From: Mycoplasmatota bacterium
GTDB lineage: Bacteria; Bacillota_I; Bacilli_A; Izemoplasmatales; Izemoplasmataceae
Assembly: GCA_030595255.1 (NCBI GenBank)
Contig: JAUVDP010000004.1
Coordinates: 1-57,935, forward strand
DNA length: 57,935 nt
Direction of reading: 5' to 3'
Position 1 is the first letter of the stretch; every line of letters starts with the position of its first letter. A program made the position numbers and the translations under genes. Below are positions 18,695 through 25,434 of this stretch, piece after piece. The notes below the pieces were generated by a model. The model made no database searches, was not told the DNA's origin, and worked only from the letters and a program-made list of their open reading frames with translations.

Positions 18695-18743
18695 TAATTT
18701 GTTCCTCGTTCAATCCTTTTTGAATAAATATATCACTGTTCAT
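18687..18743 (-). CDS. Small ORF (18 codons) coupled to the phosphoesterase
   Basis: The ATG at 18743 has AAGGAG 7-8 bases upstream and encodes MNSDIFIQKGLNEEQIND. Its stop overlaps the phosphoesterase ATG by 8 nt, the same arrangement used by many real gene pairs in this window. It could be a leader peptide or a coupling device. No regulatory hairpin or codon run was seen. It is too short to judge coding potential by composition. Confidence 0.45.
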   Translation of the reverse strand: MNSDIFIQKGLNEEQIND

Positions 18744-18807
18744 TATACCACTCCTTATACTAATATTTTGTCATACAATGCTCTAAAATTCAAGTTACTG
18801 AGTTAGT

Positions 18808-18840
18808 AAAAAAAAGATAACCTACAATAGTGGGTTATCA
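18808..18840 (-). terminator. Intrinsic terminator of surE
   Basis: The stem GATAACCT (18816-18823) pairs with GGGTTATC (18832-18839), with one G-T pair. A T-run follows on the minus strand. The stem begins inside the surE stop codon. Confidence 0.8.
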
Positions 18841-19506
18841 AATTACTAATTTTGAAATAGATGTATATCCATGTCTTATTGCATATCCATCTGAATCTTC
18901 AGGTAAAACCGCATCCCAAATTAATCTTCTATTAGGTTCGTATCTGTTTTCTGTCATCTTTGGTTTATAATCATACTCTCTATAAAATGGTACAGTAAAT
19001 TTTATACCTTTTGATTCAAAATCCTTTTCAGGTGGAAAATTTACATTTAATGTATAATCCTTAGATAATAAATTATTCTTTATAATATAGTCCATCGTCT
19101 TCTCTAATTCTTTTTCTAAAACTAGGCTTCCCTTATAATCTGTTGATACTGCTATAGTTTTCAATCCAAAATACTGTCCTTGGAAACACGCTCCTACAGT
19201 ACCAGAATATTTAATATCAAATCCTAAATTATACCCATTATTCACTCCTGAGAATATAAAATCAGGTCTTATTTTAAGTCCGCCTAAAGCGAAATTAATA
19301 CAATCTACAGGTGTTCCTTCAACACTATAATTGAATTCGTCAATTTTATCATAATTAAATCCACCTATTGTTAAAGACATGCCTTTAGCGCTTTGCTCAG
19401 CCATGGGAGCGATAGTATGCACTGTTCCATATTTACTTAATATCTTTTTAGCATATTTTAATTTTGAAGATTCAATACCATCATCATTTGTTAGTATAAT
19501 TACCAT
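18838..19506 (-). CDS. surE: 5'-nucleotidase SurE
   Basis: A 222-residue metal-dependent nucleoside-monophosphate phosphatase. The N-terminal ILTNDDGIES carries the metal-binding DD pair. APMAEQSAKGMSLT, EGTPVDCINFAL and FSGVNNGYNLGFDIKYSGT are the family signatures. It is somewhat shorter than the usual 250 residues, mostly at the C-terminus. AAGGAG lies before the ATG. It is transcribed alone, with its own terminator overlapping the stop. Confidence 0.92.
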   Translation of the reverse strand: MVIILTNDDGIESSKLKYAKKILSKYGTVHTIAPMAEQSAKGMSLTIGGFNYDKIDEFNYSVEGTPVDCINFALGGLKIRPDFIFSGVNNGYNLGFDIKYSGTVGACFQGQYFGLKTIAVSTDYKGSLVLEKELEKTMDYIIKNNLLSKDYTLNVNFPPEKDFESKGIKFTVPFYREYDYKPKMTENRYEPNRRLIWDAVLPEDSDGYAIRHGYTSISKLVI

Positions 19507-19610
19507 ATCAACACTCCTTATATATAGGATACTTTCTCATATCCATTAGTTTCAGTATTACCTCTTTATATTCTAACATATAAAGTCTAAAAATGTTTTA
19601 TATTTACAAA

Positions 19611-19633
19611 TAAAAAAGGATATTTTTATCCTT
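19611..19633 (-). terminator. Intrinsic terminator downstream of the GltS region
   Basis: AAGGATA (19616-19622) pairs with TATCCTT (19627-19633). The hairpin is followed by T on the minus strand. It lies directly after the short reading frame that ends at 19636. Confidence 0.7.
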
Positions 19634-19762
19634 CTTTATTTACGGAACACTTCTCTAAGGGAACGTCCTTCTTTATCTGTCATGATATCCCAAGAATCGT
19701 TTTGTATGTGTCCCAATAAGACAGATAAATAGAGGCAATTAATAATTACCTCTATATATTTT
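19634..19762 (-). other. Structured intergenic segment with a short open frame (MTDKEGRSLREVFRK)
   Basis: Between gltS and its terminator the minus strand stays open from the gltS stop to a TAA at 19636-19638. It ends in the hydrophilic peptide MTDKEGRSLREVFRK, preceded in frame by SVLLGHIQNDSWDI. There is no good ribosome-binding site for the ATG at 19683. The same segment holds a perfect 10-bp inverted repeat, TTTATCTGTC (19672-19681) and GACAGATAAA (19730-19739), 48 nt apart. It could be a gene remnant, a tiny gene or a small RNA. No function is claimed. Confidence 0.3.
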
Positions 19763-21130
19763 TTACTTTTTTCTATTAATAAATAATACAATGCCTATCA
19801 AAATTAACATATAGATACCTGGCACTAAGAATACTAAAACATTATAGAAATTATTACCTGATGTAATTGCTAAACCAGGGAACATAAGAAGAGCAAATAA
19901 TGGTAGTGCCATAGAAATAGCTGTTCCACTTCCTAAGACCATTTCTTCTGCTACTGGTGAAGTAAAGTCAGAATCCACACCTTTTAGTAATGCTAGTCCT
20001 GTTGAAGCTGTTCCTGTTAACATACCAAACATTCCAAGGAAGTAATGCACTTGATATTTCTCATCATATATTCTTTTAACAAGAAATTTAACTAATAAAA
20101 AAGTAAATAAAGAACCTAATATTGCTAATATAATTACAAATAAATAATATCTTTGAATTGATTCAATAGTTATCGTTAAAACTGCAGCTGCAATCAAGAA
20201 GTTAAATGCTATAGAACTAATATTTGATAAAATATAATTATTAGTCATGAAGTTAACATTTTTACCTTTTCTATCGAAATATATAAGAATTTTCTTAAAT
20301 AATAATGCATAAAGAATACCAATCAAGAAATTAAATCCGTGGAAGACACCTGCAAATGTTTCTCCAAGATCACCTAACATTGGAAGTAAGAATCCTTCTA
20401 AAAATACTAGTGTTAAATATACAGCTCCGTATATTACAAAAATTATTGCGATTTGAGCAGTTAGAGCATCAAAAACTCGTAACTCTTTAATTGATTCAAA
20501 TTCAAAAGTTTCTTTTATTGCAGAATTTTCTTTATGAATTTTATCTACGTTTAAATTATATTTCCTCGATAGGAAATTCAGTGCAACTACACCTATAACT
20601 CCACCAACAAGGAATCCTATTGAAGCTATTGTAGCTCCAAGTGCAGCACCATCTATTAATACACCAACACCATCAGCGTATCCTGCTCCAATACTTGTAG
20701 CAAGACCTGGACCTTGTCCAAATCCTAATGGTAGAAGCAACCCTGCTCCTATGAATATATCTTTAAAGAATAATACAACTACACCTGCTCCAATAATTGC
20801 TTGTAATAAATATATAATAACTATAATCATTCCTGTAGACCAAATTTTCTTAGTCGTCTTATTTGTATCTCTTTTAAGTGATAATGCTATAAACCCTATT
20901 GCGAGTGAGTGGTAAACAATGTCTTTTAAAACTCCACCTCGTTCATAAGGAATTAATCCTAAAAAACCTTCAGATAAAATCAATCCTATAAATCCTGCAA
21001 TTAAGGCAGTTGGAATTATTACTTTATTTAAAAATGGTAATTTTTCCTTAACTATTTTCCCTACAAATAATAAAACTCCGATTAATATAAAATAATTCAT
21101 CATTTCCCAATCTAATACTACTTCAAACAT
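19763..21130 (-). CDS. gltS: GltS-type sodium/glutamate symporter
   Basis: A 455-residue membrane protein with about ten to twelve hydrophobic helices. It contains the glycine-rich re-entrant segment GFGQGPGLATSIGAGYADG, and late helices with GMLTGTASTGLALL and GSGTAIS. These inverted-repeat loops are typical of the glutamate:Na+ symporter (ESS) family. AAAGGAGG precedes the ATG. In an amino-acid fermenter it could import glutamate or a related acid. Substrate is not certain, because divergent members of this family transport other compounds. Confidence 0.75.
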   Translation of the reverse strand: MFEVVLDWEMMNYFILIGVLLFVGKIVKEKLPFLNKVIIPTALIAGFIGLILSEGFLGLIPYERGGVLKDIVYHSLAIGFIALSLKRDTNKTTKKIWSTGMIIVIIYLLQAIIGAGVVVLFFKDIFIGAGLLLPLGFGQGPGLATSIGAGYADGVGVLIDGAALGATIASIGFLVGGVIGVVALNFLSRKYNLNVDKIHKENSAIKETFEFESIKELRVFDALTAQIAIIFVIYGAVYLTLVFLEGFLLPMLGDLGETFAGVFHGFNFLIGILYALLFKKILIYFDRKGKNVNFMTNNYILSNISSIAFNFLIAAAVLTITIESIQRYYLFVIILAILGSLFTFLLVKFLVKRIYDEKYQVHYFLGMFGMLTGTASTGLALLKGVDSDFTSPVAEEMVLGSGTAISMALPLFALLMFPGLAITSGNNFYNVLVFLVPGIYMLILIGIVLFINRKK

Positions 21131-21185
21131 ATTATTCCTCCTTTAAAAAGCAAAATCTAATATTAATAATTTATTCCTTAATAAA

Positions 21186-21222
21186 AAGAAAAACCAAAAG
21201 AAAATATAAACATTCTCTTTTG
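21186..21222 (-). terminator. Intrinsic terminator after the 215-residue hypothetical gene
   Basis: CAAAAGA (21195-21201) pairs with TCTTTTG (21216-21222), and a T-rich run follows on the minus strand, 70-80 nt past the stop at 21304. Confidence 0.6.
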
Positions 21223-21303
21223 ATACCCCTTTTTAATATATTATTAATATGTAAAATTATTCTTGTAAAAAGTATAACATAAATACTATCTCAATAAAAA
21301 TCT

Positions 21304-21951
21304 TTATTTTTCATTACATTTATATTTTTTTACTACAAACTCAGTAAAATATTTAACTAAGAAGTCTACCTGATTATTATTATAATTCAACTGAATATCT
21401 TCTATATTTCTTCCATCATATTCAAAAAGACTTATAAATGCAAAAGTTAATATTCTTGTTTCAGTTGGAATATAGTTCTCTAACAATTCTTTATATACTA
21501 ACAACTCAACTTTTTTCTTATCCCATGTGCTTTTAATTTTAGTAAAATTATTTACCATCCTAAATTCCACTAGTAAAATAGTATTCTTATACTTAAGTAT
21601 AAAATCAATTCTCATTTTTTTTGACATCTTTATCATATACTCACAATATAATTCAATATCATTAAACTCTTCAACTGTAATTGACGAATATAACTTTTTT
21701 AAAAACCTACGCATAATAACAAAACTATCAAGCCAAGAAACAATTTCACTTATTGAAACACTTCTTCTAAACATTTTCTTATTGTTAAATCTTTCCCTTA
21801 AAAATTTTGTATATCCTTTATTTCTTATACTTTCTCCCCTAGAATTCATTGTTCCCTTTGTAATTTTCCAATCATTATAAATATCTAATGAATCAAGAAA
21901 CTTATAAAAACTTTCTGGAGTTTTAAAAAATAATAAACTTTCATTTTTCAT
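21304..21951 (-). CDS. Hypothetical protein, possible PD-(D/E)XK nuclease-like fold
   Basis: This 215-residue protein is not one I recognise by name. It is Lys/Asn/Ile-rich with no membrane helix or signal peptide. The segment MRIDFILKYKNTILLVEFRM (about residues 113-132) has an Asp, a hydrophobic strand and then E-F-R, which resembles the D...ExK core of restriction-like nucleases with Arg replacing the Lys. A helix with KKVELLVYKELL follows, as expected for that fold. GAGGTGA precedes the ATG. It stands alone between gltS and the divergent small gene at 22070. The nuclease reading is tentative and it may be inactive. Confidence 0.6.
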   Translation of the reverse strand: MKNESLLFFKTPESFYKFLDSLDIYNDWKITKGTMNSRGESIRNKGYTKFLRERFNNKKMFRRSVSISEIVSWLDSFVIMRRFLKKLYSSITVEEFNDIELYCEYMIKMSKKMRIDFILKYKNTILLVEFRMVNNFTKIKSTWDKKKVELLVYKELLENYIPTETRILTFAFISLFEYDGRNIEDIQLNYNNNQVDFLVKYFTEFVVKKYKCNEK

Positions 21952-22069
21952 TATATCACCTCGATAAATTATACTAATTCATATCAGGTTTTTCTTTTCT
22001 TCTTCAAACACACTTTAAAATATGATATAGTTAGTTTATAAAATTAAGCTAACATAGTGGAGGTATAAC

Positions 22070-22261
22070 ATGGCTGATGATAGAAAATTCTTTAACTGTT
22101 CTGAAAAATACGAAATAGATTATCTTGCAAGCAAGTTTGAAGGTCCTAAGAATGACGTAGTTGAAAAGATTAAAGAACTCTGTGAATCTAAAGTGATTCA
22201 TTACTCAACACATAAAGAGGCAGAACAAGAACTTATTAATTCTGGTTTTAAAAAGAAATAA
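22070..22261 (+). CDS. Small conserved-looking protein, paralogue 1 (63 aa)
   Basis: A 63-residue soluble protein beginning MADDRKFFNCSEKYEIDYL and ending INSGFKKK. It is about 60% identical by eye to the product at 22485, sharing KFFNCSEKYE, YLASKF, KIKELC and HYS.HK.AEQ.LI. This looks like a short helical fold with two conserved cysteines. GGAGG precedes the ATG and an intrinsic terminator follows. I do not know a function. Confidence 0.75.
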   Translation: MADDRKFFNCSEKYEIDYLASKFEGPKNDVVEKIKELCESKVIHYSTHKEAEQELINSGFKKK

Positions 22262-22265
22262 AAAC

Positions 22266-22290
22266 AGACATCGCAAGATGTCTTTTTATT
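22266..22290 (+). terminator. Terminator after small paralogue 1
   Basis: AGACATC (22266-22272) pairs with GATGTCT (22277-22283), and a T-rich tract follows. Confidence 0.8.
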
Positions 22291-22297
22291 ATATAAA

Positions 22298-22345
22298 ATG
22301 GTGGCTCGGGACGGAATTGAACCGCCGACACATGGATTTTCAATC
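22298..22345 (-). repeat. Truncated copy of tRNA-Phe (3' portion)
   Basis: 48 nt identical to 22793-22840. It covers the encoded CCA, acceptor 3' strand, T arm, variable region and part of the anticodon arm of tRNA-Phe, then diverges abruptly. The D arm and 5' acceptor strand are missing, so it cannot make a tRNA. It sits after small paralogue 1 just as the complete tRNA-Phe sits after paralogue 2. Confidence 0.85.
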
Positions 22346-22484
22346 ATTTACTGCACAAAGAAAGAGATTCAACTTCTCTCTCGCTCATTATAAGTCTAGT
22401 CCGTTTCATACCGTATTTATTAAAATTGATAAATATGCTATACTAAAACTACTAAGGTTTATAACAGAGAGGAGAGTTTAGAAA

Positions 22485-22676
22485 ATGCCAAACGACAATA
22501 AATTTTTTAATTGTTCAGAAAAATATGAAGTTGAATATCTAGCTAGCAAGTTTCTTGGTTCAAAGATAGAAGTTATAGCAAAGATTAAAGAACTGTGCAT
22601 ATCTAAAAAAATACACTACTCAAGTCATAAACAAGCAGAACAACATTTAATTGATGCTGGATTTAAAAAGAAATAG
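22485..22676 (+). CDS. Small conserved-looking protein, paralogue 2 (63 aa)
   Basis: Same length as the product at 22070 and aligns end to end without gaps (MPNDNKFFNCSEKYEVEYL to DAGFKKK). Both conserved cysteines, in NCSEKY and KELC, are kept. AGAGGAG precedes the ATG and a terminator follows. The conservation of pattern with many silent and conservative changes suggests both copies are under selection. Function unknown. Confidence 0.75.
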   Translation: MPNDNKFFNCSEKYEVEYLASKFLGSKIEVIAKIKELCISKKIHYSSHKQAEQHLIDAGFKKK

Positions 22677-22694
22677 ATTTACTGTTTTAATATA

Positions 22695-22722
22695 AAAGAG
22701 ACATTATGTTGTCTCTTTTTTT
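22695..22722 (+). terminator. Terminator after small paralogue 2
   Basis: AAAGAGAC (22695-22702) pairs with GTCTCTTT (22711-22718), followed by T. Confidence 0.8.
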
Positions 22723-22754
22723 AATTCCTACTTGCAATAAAGGTAAATAAAGGT

Positions 22755-22780
22755 AAATAAAAAAGCCTTAAAAAGGCTTA
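22755..22780 (-). terminator. Terminator of the tRNA cluster
   Basis: On the minus strand a short hairpin of AAGCC and GGCTT with an A/T centre is followed by six T. It lies 14 nt past the 3' end of tRNA-Phe. A tandem AGGTAAATAA repeat adjoins it at 22741-22760. Confidence 0.7.
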
Positions 22781-22793
22781 GTAGTCATGTTAA

Positions 22794-22869
22794 TGGTGGC
22801 TCGGGACGGAATTGAACCGCCGACACATGGATTTTCAATCCATTGCTCTACCGACTGAGCTACCGAGCC
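22794..22869 (-). tRNA. tRNA-Phe (GAA)
   Basis: The 76-nt cloverleaf has a GGCTCGG acceptor, anticodon GAA and encoded CCA. It is last in the cluster transcript. Its 3' two-thirds is duplicated at 22298. Confidence 0.96.
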
Positions 22870-22874
22870 TAAAA

Positions 22875-22950
22875 TGGCGGTCCCGACGAGAATCGAACTC
22901 GCGATCTCCTGAGTGACAGTCAGGCATGTTAACCGCTACACCACGGGACC
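22875..22950 (-). tRNA. tRNA-Asp (GTC)
   Basis: The cloverleaf has an acceptor GGTCCCG, an anticodon stem CCTGA/TCAGG around GTC and an encoded CCA. Confidence 0.95.
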
Positions 22951-22953
22951 ATT

Positions 22954-23030
<77 letters not shown>

Positions 23031-23074
23031 ATATTAATGAGCTAAAATCGCTCTATGTGATTGTCAAAAAATAA

Positions 23075-23169
23075 TGGCGGAGGAAGAGGGATTCGAACCC
23101 CCGCGGCGCTATAAACGCCCTGTCAGTTTTCAAGACTGATCCCTTCAGCCGGACTTGGGTATTCCTCCG
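23075..23169 (-). tRNA. tRNA-Ser (TGA)
   Basis: A 95-nt class II tRNA with a long variable arm, anticodon TGA and encoded CCA. Confidence 0.94.
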
Positions 23170-23198
23170 TATAAGCTGAATAGATGATGAAAAATTAA

Positions 23199-23275
23199 TG
23201 GTGGACCCGGCAGGACTCGAACCTGCGACCTACCGGTTATGAGCCGGACGCTCTAACCAGCTGAGCTACGGGTCC
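23199..23275 (-). tRNA. tRNA with CAT anticodon, probably tRNA-Ile2 (lysidine)
   Basis: The cloverleaf starts GGACCCG. The body resembles Firmicutes tRNA-Ile(CAU), which begins GGACCT, rather than elongator Met. It is one of three CAT tRNAs here, the expected fMet, Met and Ile2 set. CCA is encoded. Identity depends on TilS modification and is inferred. Confidence 0.85.
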
Positions 23276-23280
23276 TAACT

Positions 23281-23357
23281 TGGTAGCGGCAGAGGGAGTC
23301 GAACCCACGACCTTTCGGGTATGAACCGAATGCTCTAGCCAGCTGAGCTACACCGCC
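23281..23357 (-). tRNA. Elongator tRNA-Met (CAT)
   Basis: The acceptor GGCGGTG and the D arm AGCTCAGCTGGCTAGAGC match Firmicutes elongator tRNA-Met. CCA is encoded. Confidence 0.93.
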
Positions 23358-23378
23358 AAATATAAATAAAGACACTCC

Positions 23379-23454
23379 TGGTGGAGCCTAGCGGGATCGA
23401 ACCGCTGACCTCCTGCGTGCAAGGCAGGCGCTCTCCCAGCTGAGCTAAGGCCCC
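23379..23454 (-). tRNA. tRNA-Ala (TGC), copy 1
   Basis: The cloverleaf has acceptor GGGGCCT, anticodon TGC and an encoded CCA. It is nearly identical to the copy at 23865; the only difference I see is in the D loop. Confidence 0.95.
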
Positions 23455-23498
23455 TGCTTGTGTCTTTGAGTTTAAAACCTAGTTAATAAAAAAACAAA

Positions 23499-23585
23499 TG
23501 GTACCTAGGGCCGGAGTCGAACCGGCACGATATTGCTATCATTGGATTTTAAGTCCAACGCGTCTACCAATTCCGCCACCCAGGC
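23499..23585 (-). tRNA. tRNA-Leu (TAA)
   Basis: An 87-nt class II tRNA with a long variable arm, anticodon TAA and encoded CCA. Confidence 0.94.
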
Positions 23586-23590
23586 ATAAA

Positions 23591-23666
23591 TGGTGACCCG
23601 CAGAGGATTCGAACCTCTGACCCTCTGATTAAAAGTCAGATGCTCTACCAACTGAGCTAGCGGGTC
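23591..23666 (-). tRNA. tRNA-Lys (TTT)
   Basis: The cloverleaf has acceptor GACCCGC, anticodon TTT and an encoded CCA. Confidence 0.95.
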
Positions 23667-23676
23667 GTAAATTTAA

Positions 23677-23752
<76 letters not shown>

Positions 23753-23753
23753 G

Positions 23754-23829
23754 TGGTGGAGAATACTGGGCTCGAACCAGTGACCCCTTGCTTGTAAGGC
23801 AAGTGCTCTCCCAACTGAGCTAATCCTCC
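23754..23829 (-). tRNA. tRNA-Val (TAC)
   Basis: The cloverleaf has acceptor GGAGGAT, anticodon TAC and an encoded CCA. It is one base from tRNA-Thr. Confidence 0.95.
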
Positions 23830-23864
23830 AAAATTCGGGTATGAAAATGCGATAAAAACTTGAT

Positions 23865-23940
23865 TGGTGGAGCCTAGCGGGATCGAACCGCTGACCTCCT
23901 GCGTGCAAGGCAGGCGCTCTCCCATCTGAGCTAAGGCCCC
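23865..23940 (-). tRNA. tRNA-Ala (TGC), copy 2
   Basis: Near-identical to the copy at 23379, including anticodon TGC and encoded CCA. Confidence 0.95.
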
Positions 23941-23945
23941 ATTTT

Positions 23946-24023
<78 letters not shown>

Positions 24024-24116
24024 CCACCAAAAAGAATATAGTGCGTTAATTATTCTACTATTTAATGATAATATTGTCAACCACTTTCAACTTATTTTTT
24101 TTATAAAACAATTGAA

Positions 24117-24190
24117 TGGCTGGGCTAGATAGATTCGAACTATCGATCCCGGAGTCAAAGTCCGGTGCCTTAACCACTTGGCCATAGCCC
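24117..24190 (-). tRNA. tRNA-Gln (TTG)
   Basis: A 74-nt cloverleaf with acceptor GGGCTAT, anticodon TTG and encoded CCA after a G discriminator. A 94-nt spacer separates it from tRNA-Ile. Confidence 0.94.
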
Positions 24191-24195
24191 AAAAA

Positions 24196-24279
24196 TGGTG
24201 GAGGGGGACGGATTCGAACCGCCGAACCCTAAGGAACAGAGTTACAGTCTGTCGCGTTTAGCCTCTTCGCTACCCCTCC
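24196..24279 (-). tRNA. tRNA-Tyr (GTA)
   Basis: An 84-nt class II tRNA with a long variable arm, anticodon GTA and encoded CCA. It is first in the cluster transcript, directly after the MazG-like gene. Confidence 0.94.
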
Positions 24280-24324
24280 GGATACGCAAAATATATTTTA
24301 TACTAATAATATATAAAAATCAAG

Positions 24325-24606
24325 TTATTTTTCAGGATATTTTACAGCATTTTTTATTAGCTTTTCTCTAATGATTTCTGATACATCAAATCCTAAATCA
24401 TAAGCAAGTGCAATTGAGTATATTAAAACATCAGCTATTTCTTCTTTTACATTTATCATATCAGCCTGTTCTGGCCCCCATTGATAGTTTTCAAGAAGTT
24501 CAGCAGCTTCAATTATAATTGATTTAGCAAGGTTCTCGGGATTATCACTATTGTCCCATCCTCTTTTATCTCTAAAGTCAATAATTTCCTTAATAATTTT
24601 TTCCAT
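24325..24606 (-). CDS. MazG-like nucleotide pyrophosphohydrolase
   Basis: A 93-residue protein of the all-alpha NTP pyrophosphatase superfamily. IIIEAAELLENYQW (E-x-x-E) and KEEIADVLIYSIALAYDLG (E-x-x-D) are the paired metal-binding helices. These enzymes hydrolyse (d)NTPs to NMPs as house-cleaning activities. Single-domain length fits the short MazG-like group rather than full-length MazG. AAGGAGG precedes the ATG. It lies upstream of the tRNA cluster on the same strand with a 45-nt gap and could share its transcript. Confidence 0.88.
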   Translation of the reverse strand: MEKIIKEIIDFRDKRGWDNSDNPENLAKSIIIEAAELLENYQWGPEQADMINVKEEIADVLIYSIALAYDLGFDVSEIIREKLIKNAVKYPEK

Positions 24607-24678
24607 ATAAACACCTCCTTACTATTTTATCATAAATGTTAAAAGTAATAACACTATATGAAAATTTATTATAAATGT

Positions 24679-24698
24679 ATGTGTGAATTATGTGTGAA
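24679..24698 (+). promoter_or_regulatory. Direct repeat, possible OmpR/PhoB-type response regulator site
   Basis: ATGTGTGAA occurs twice (24679-24687 and 24690-24698) with an 11-bp period, the spacing bound by tandem OmpR/PhoB-family dimers. It lies about 53-72 bp before the response-regulator start, with an A/T-rich possible -10 after it. Autoregulation is inferred. Confidence 0.45.
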
Positions 24699-24750
24699 AA
24701 TCTGATTTTAACTATATATTATGATATATTATTCACAAAGAGGTGGTATC

Positions 24751-25434
24751 ATGTCATATATAGTACTTATAATTGAAGATGAATTAAGTTTGCAGTCTAT
24801 TGTTGCTGCTTACTTCAAAAAGAGTGATTATTCTGTAATCACCGCTTCAGATGGATTAGAGGGCCTGGAAAAATTTAGACTTAATAATATTGATATTGTT
24901 TGCTGTGATGTTATGATGCCCAATATTAATGGATGGAATGTTGTAAAAAGTATTAGACAAACAAGTAATGTTCCAATAATCATGATGACTGCTCTTGATA
25001 GTGAAAAAGACCAACTCTACGGTTTTGATTTAGAAGTTGATGATTATATAACCAAACCATTTTCTCCTGCAGTTTTAGTCGCAAAAGTAAATAATATTTT
25101 GAAAAGACTTAGTAATACAAAAACTAATAAAATTATAAACTCATATAAATTGGGTAATTTTGAAATTCAATTTAATGCTAGATTAATTAAGATTAATGAT
25201 AAAGAGATACACTTATCAAAAACAGAATTTGATTTGTTAGAATTTATGATTAAAAATAAAGGCATAGTTTTAGACCGTGTAACGATTTTAGATGAAGTGT
25301 GGGGAATGGATGTTTATGTTGAAGAAAGAGTTGTAGACACAAATATAAAGGTTCTACGTAAGAAATTAGAGGACTATGGCAAATATATCAAAACTGTATT
25401 TGGTATAGGATATAAATATGAAGATGAAACTTAA
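24751..25434 (+). CDS. OmpR-family response regulator (system 1)
   Basis: A 227-residue two-domain regulator. The receiver domain begins SYIVLIIEDE with acidic residues near position 10, and the phospho-acceptor Asp53 sits in CCDVMMPN. Lys in DDYITKPF follows. The C-terminal winged helix contains LSKTEFDLLEFMI and GIGYKYE. AGGTGG precedes the ATG at 24751; a start ten codons earlier would overlap the promoter. It overlaps the histidine kinase gene by 17 nt, so both are made together. It is a close paralogue of the regulator at 35076. Confidence 0.92.
   Translation: MSYIVLIIEDELSLQSIVAAYFKKSDYSVITASDGLEGLEKFRLNNIDIVCCDVMMPNINGWNVVKSIRQTSNVPIIMMTALDSEKDQLYGFDLEVDDYITKPFSPAVLVAKVNNILKRLSNTKTNKIINSYKLGNFEIQFNARLIKINDKEIHLSKTEFDLLEFMIKNKGIVLDRVTILDEVWGMDVYVEERVVDTNIKVLRKKLEDYGKYIKTVFGIGYKYEDET

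Noticed and set aside
22278..22481. 67-codon plus-strand ORF after small paralogue 1
   Set aside because: It reads through the tRNA-Phe fragment and a terminator, with no ribosome-binding site.
22741..22760. Tandem AGGTAAATAA
   Set aside because: Only two short A/T-rich units next to a terminator; no further significance seen.
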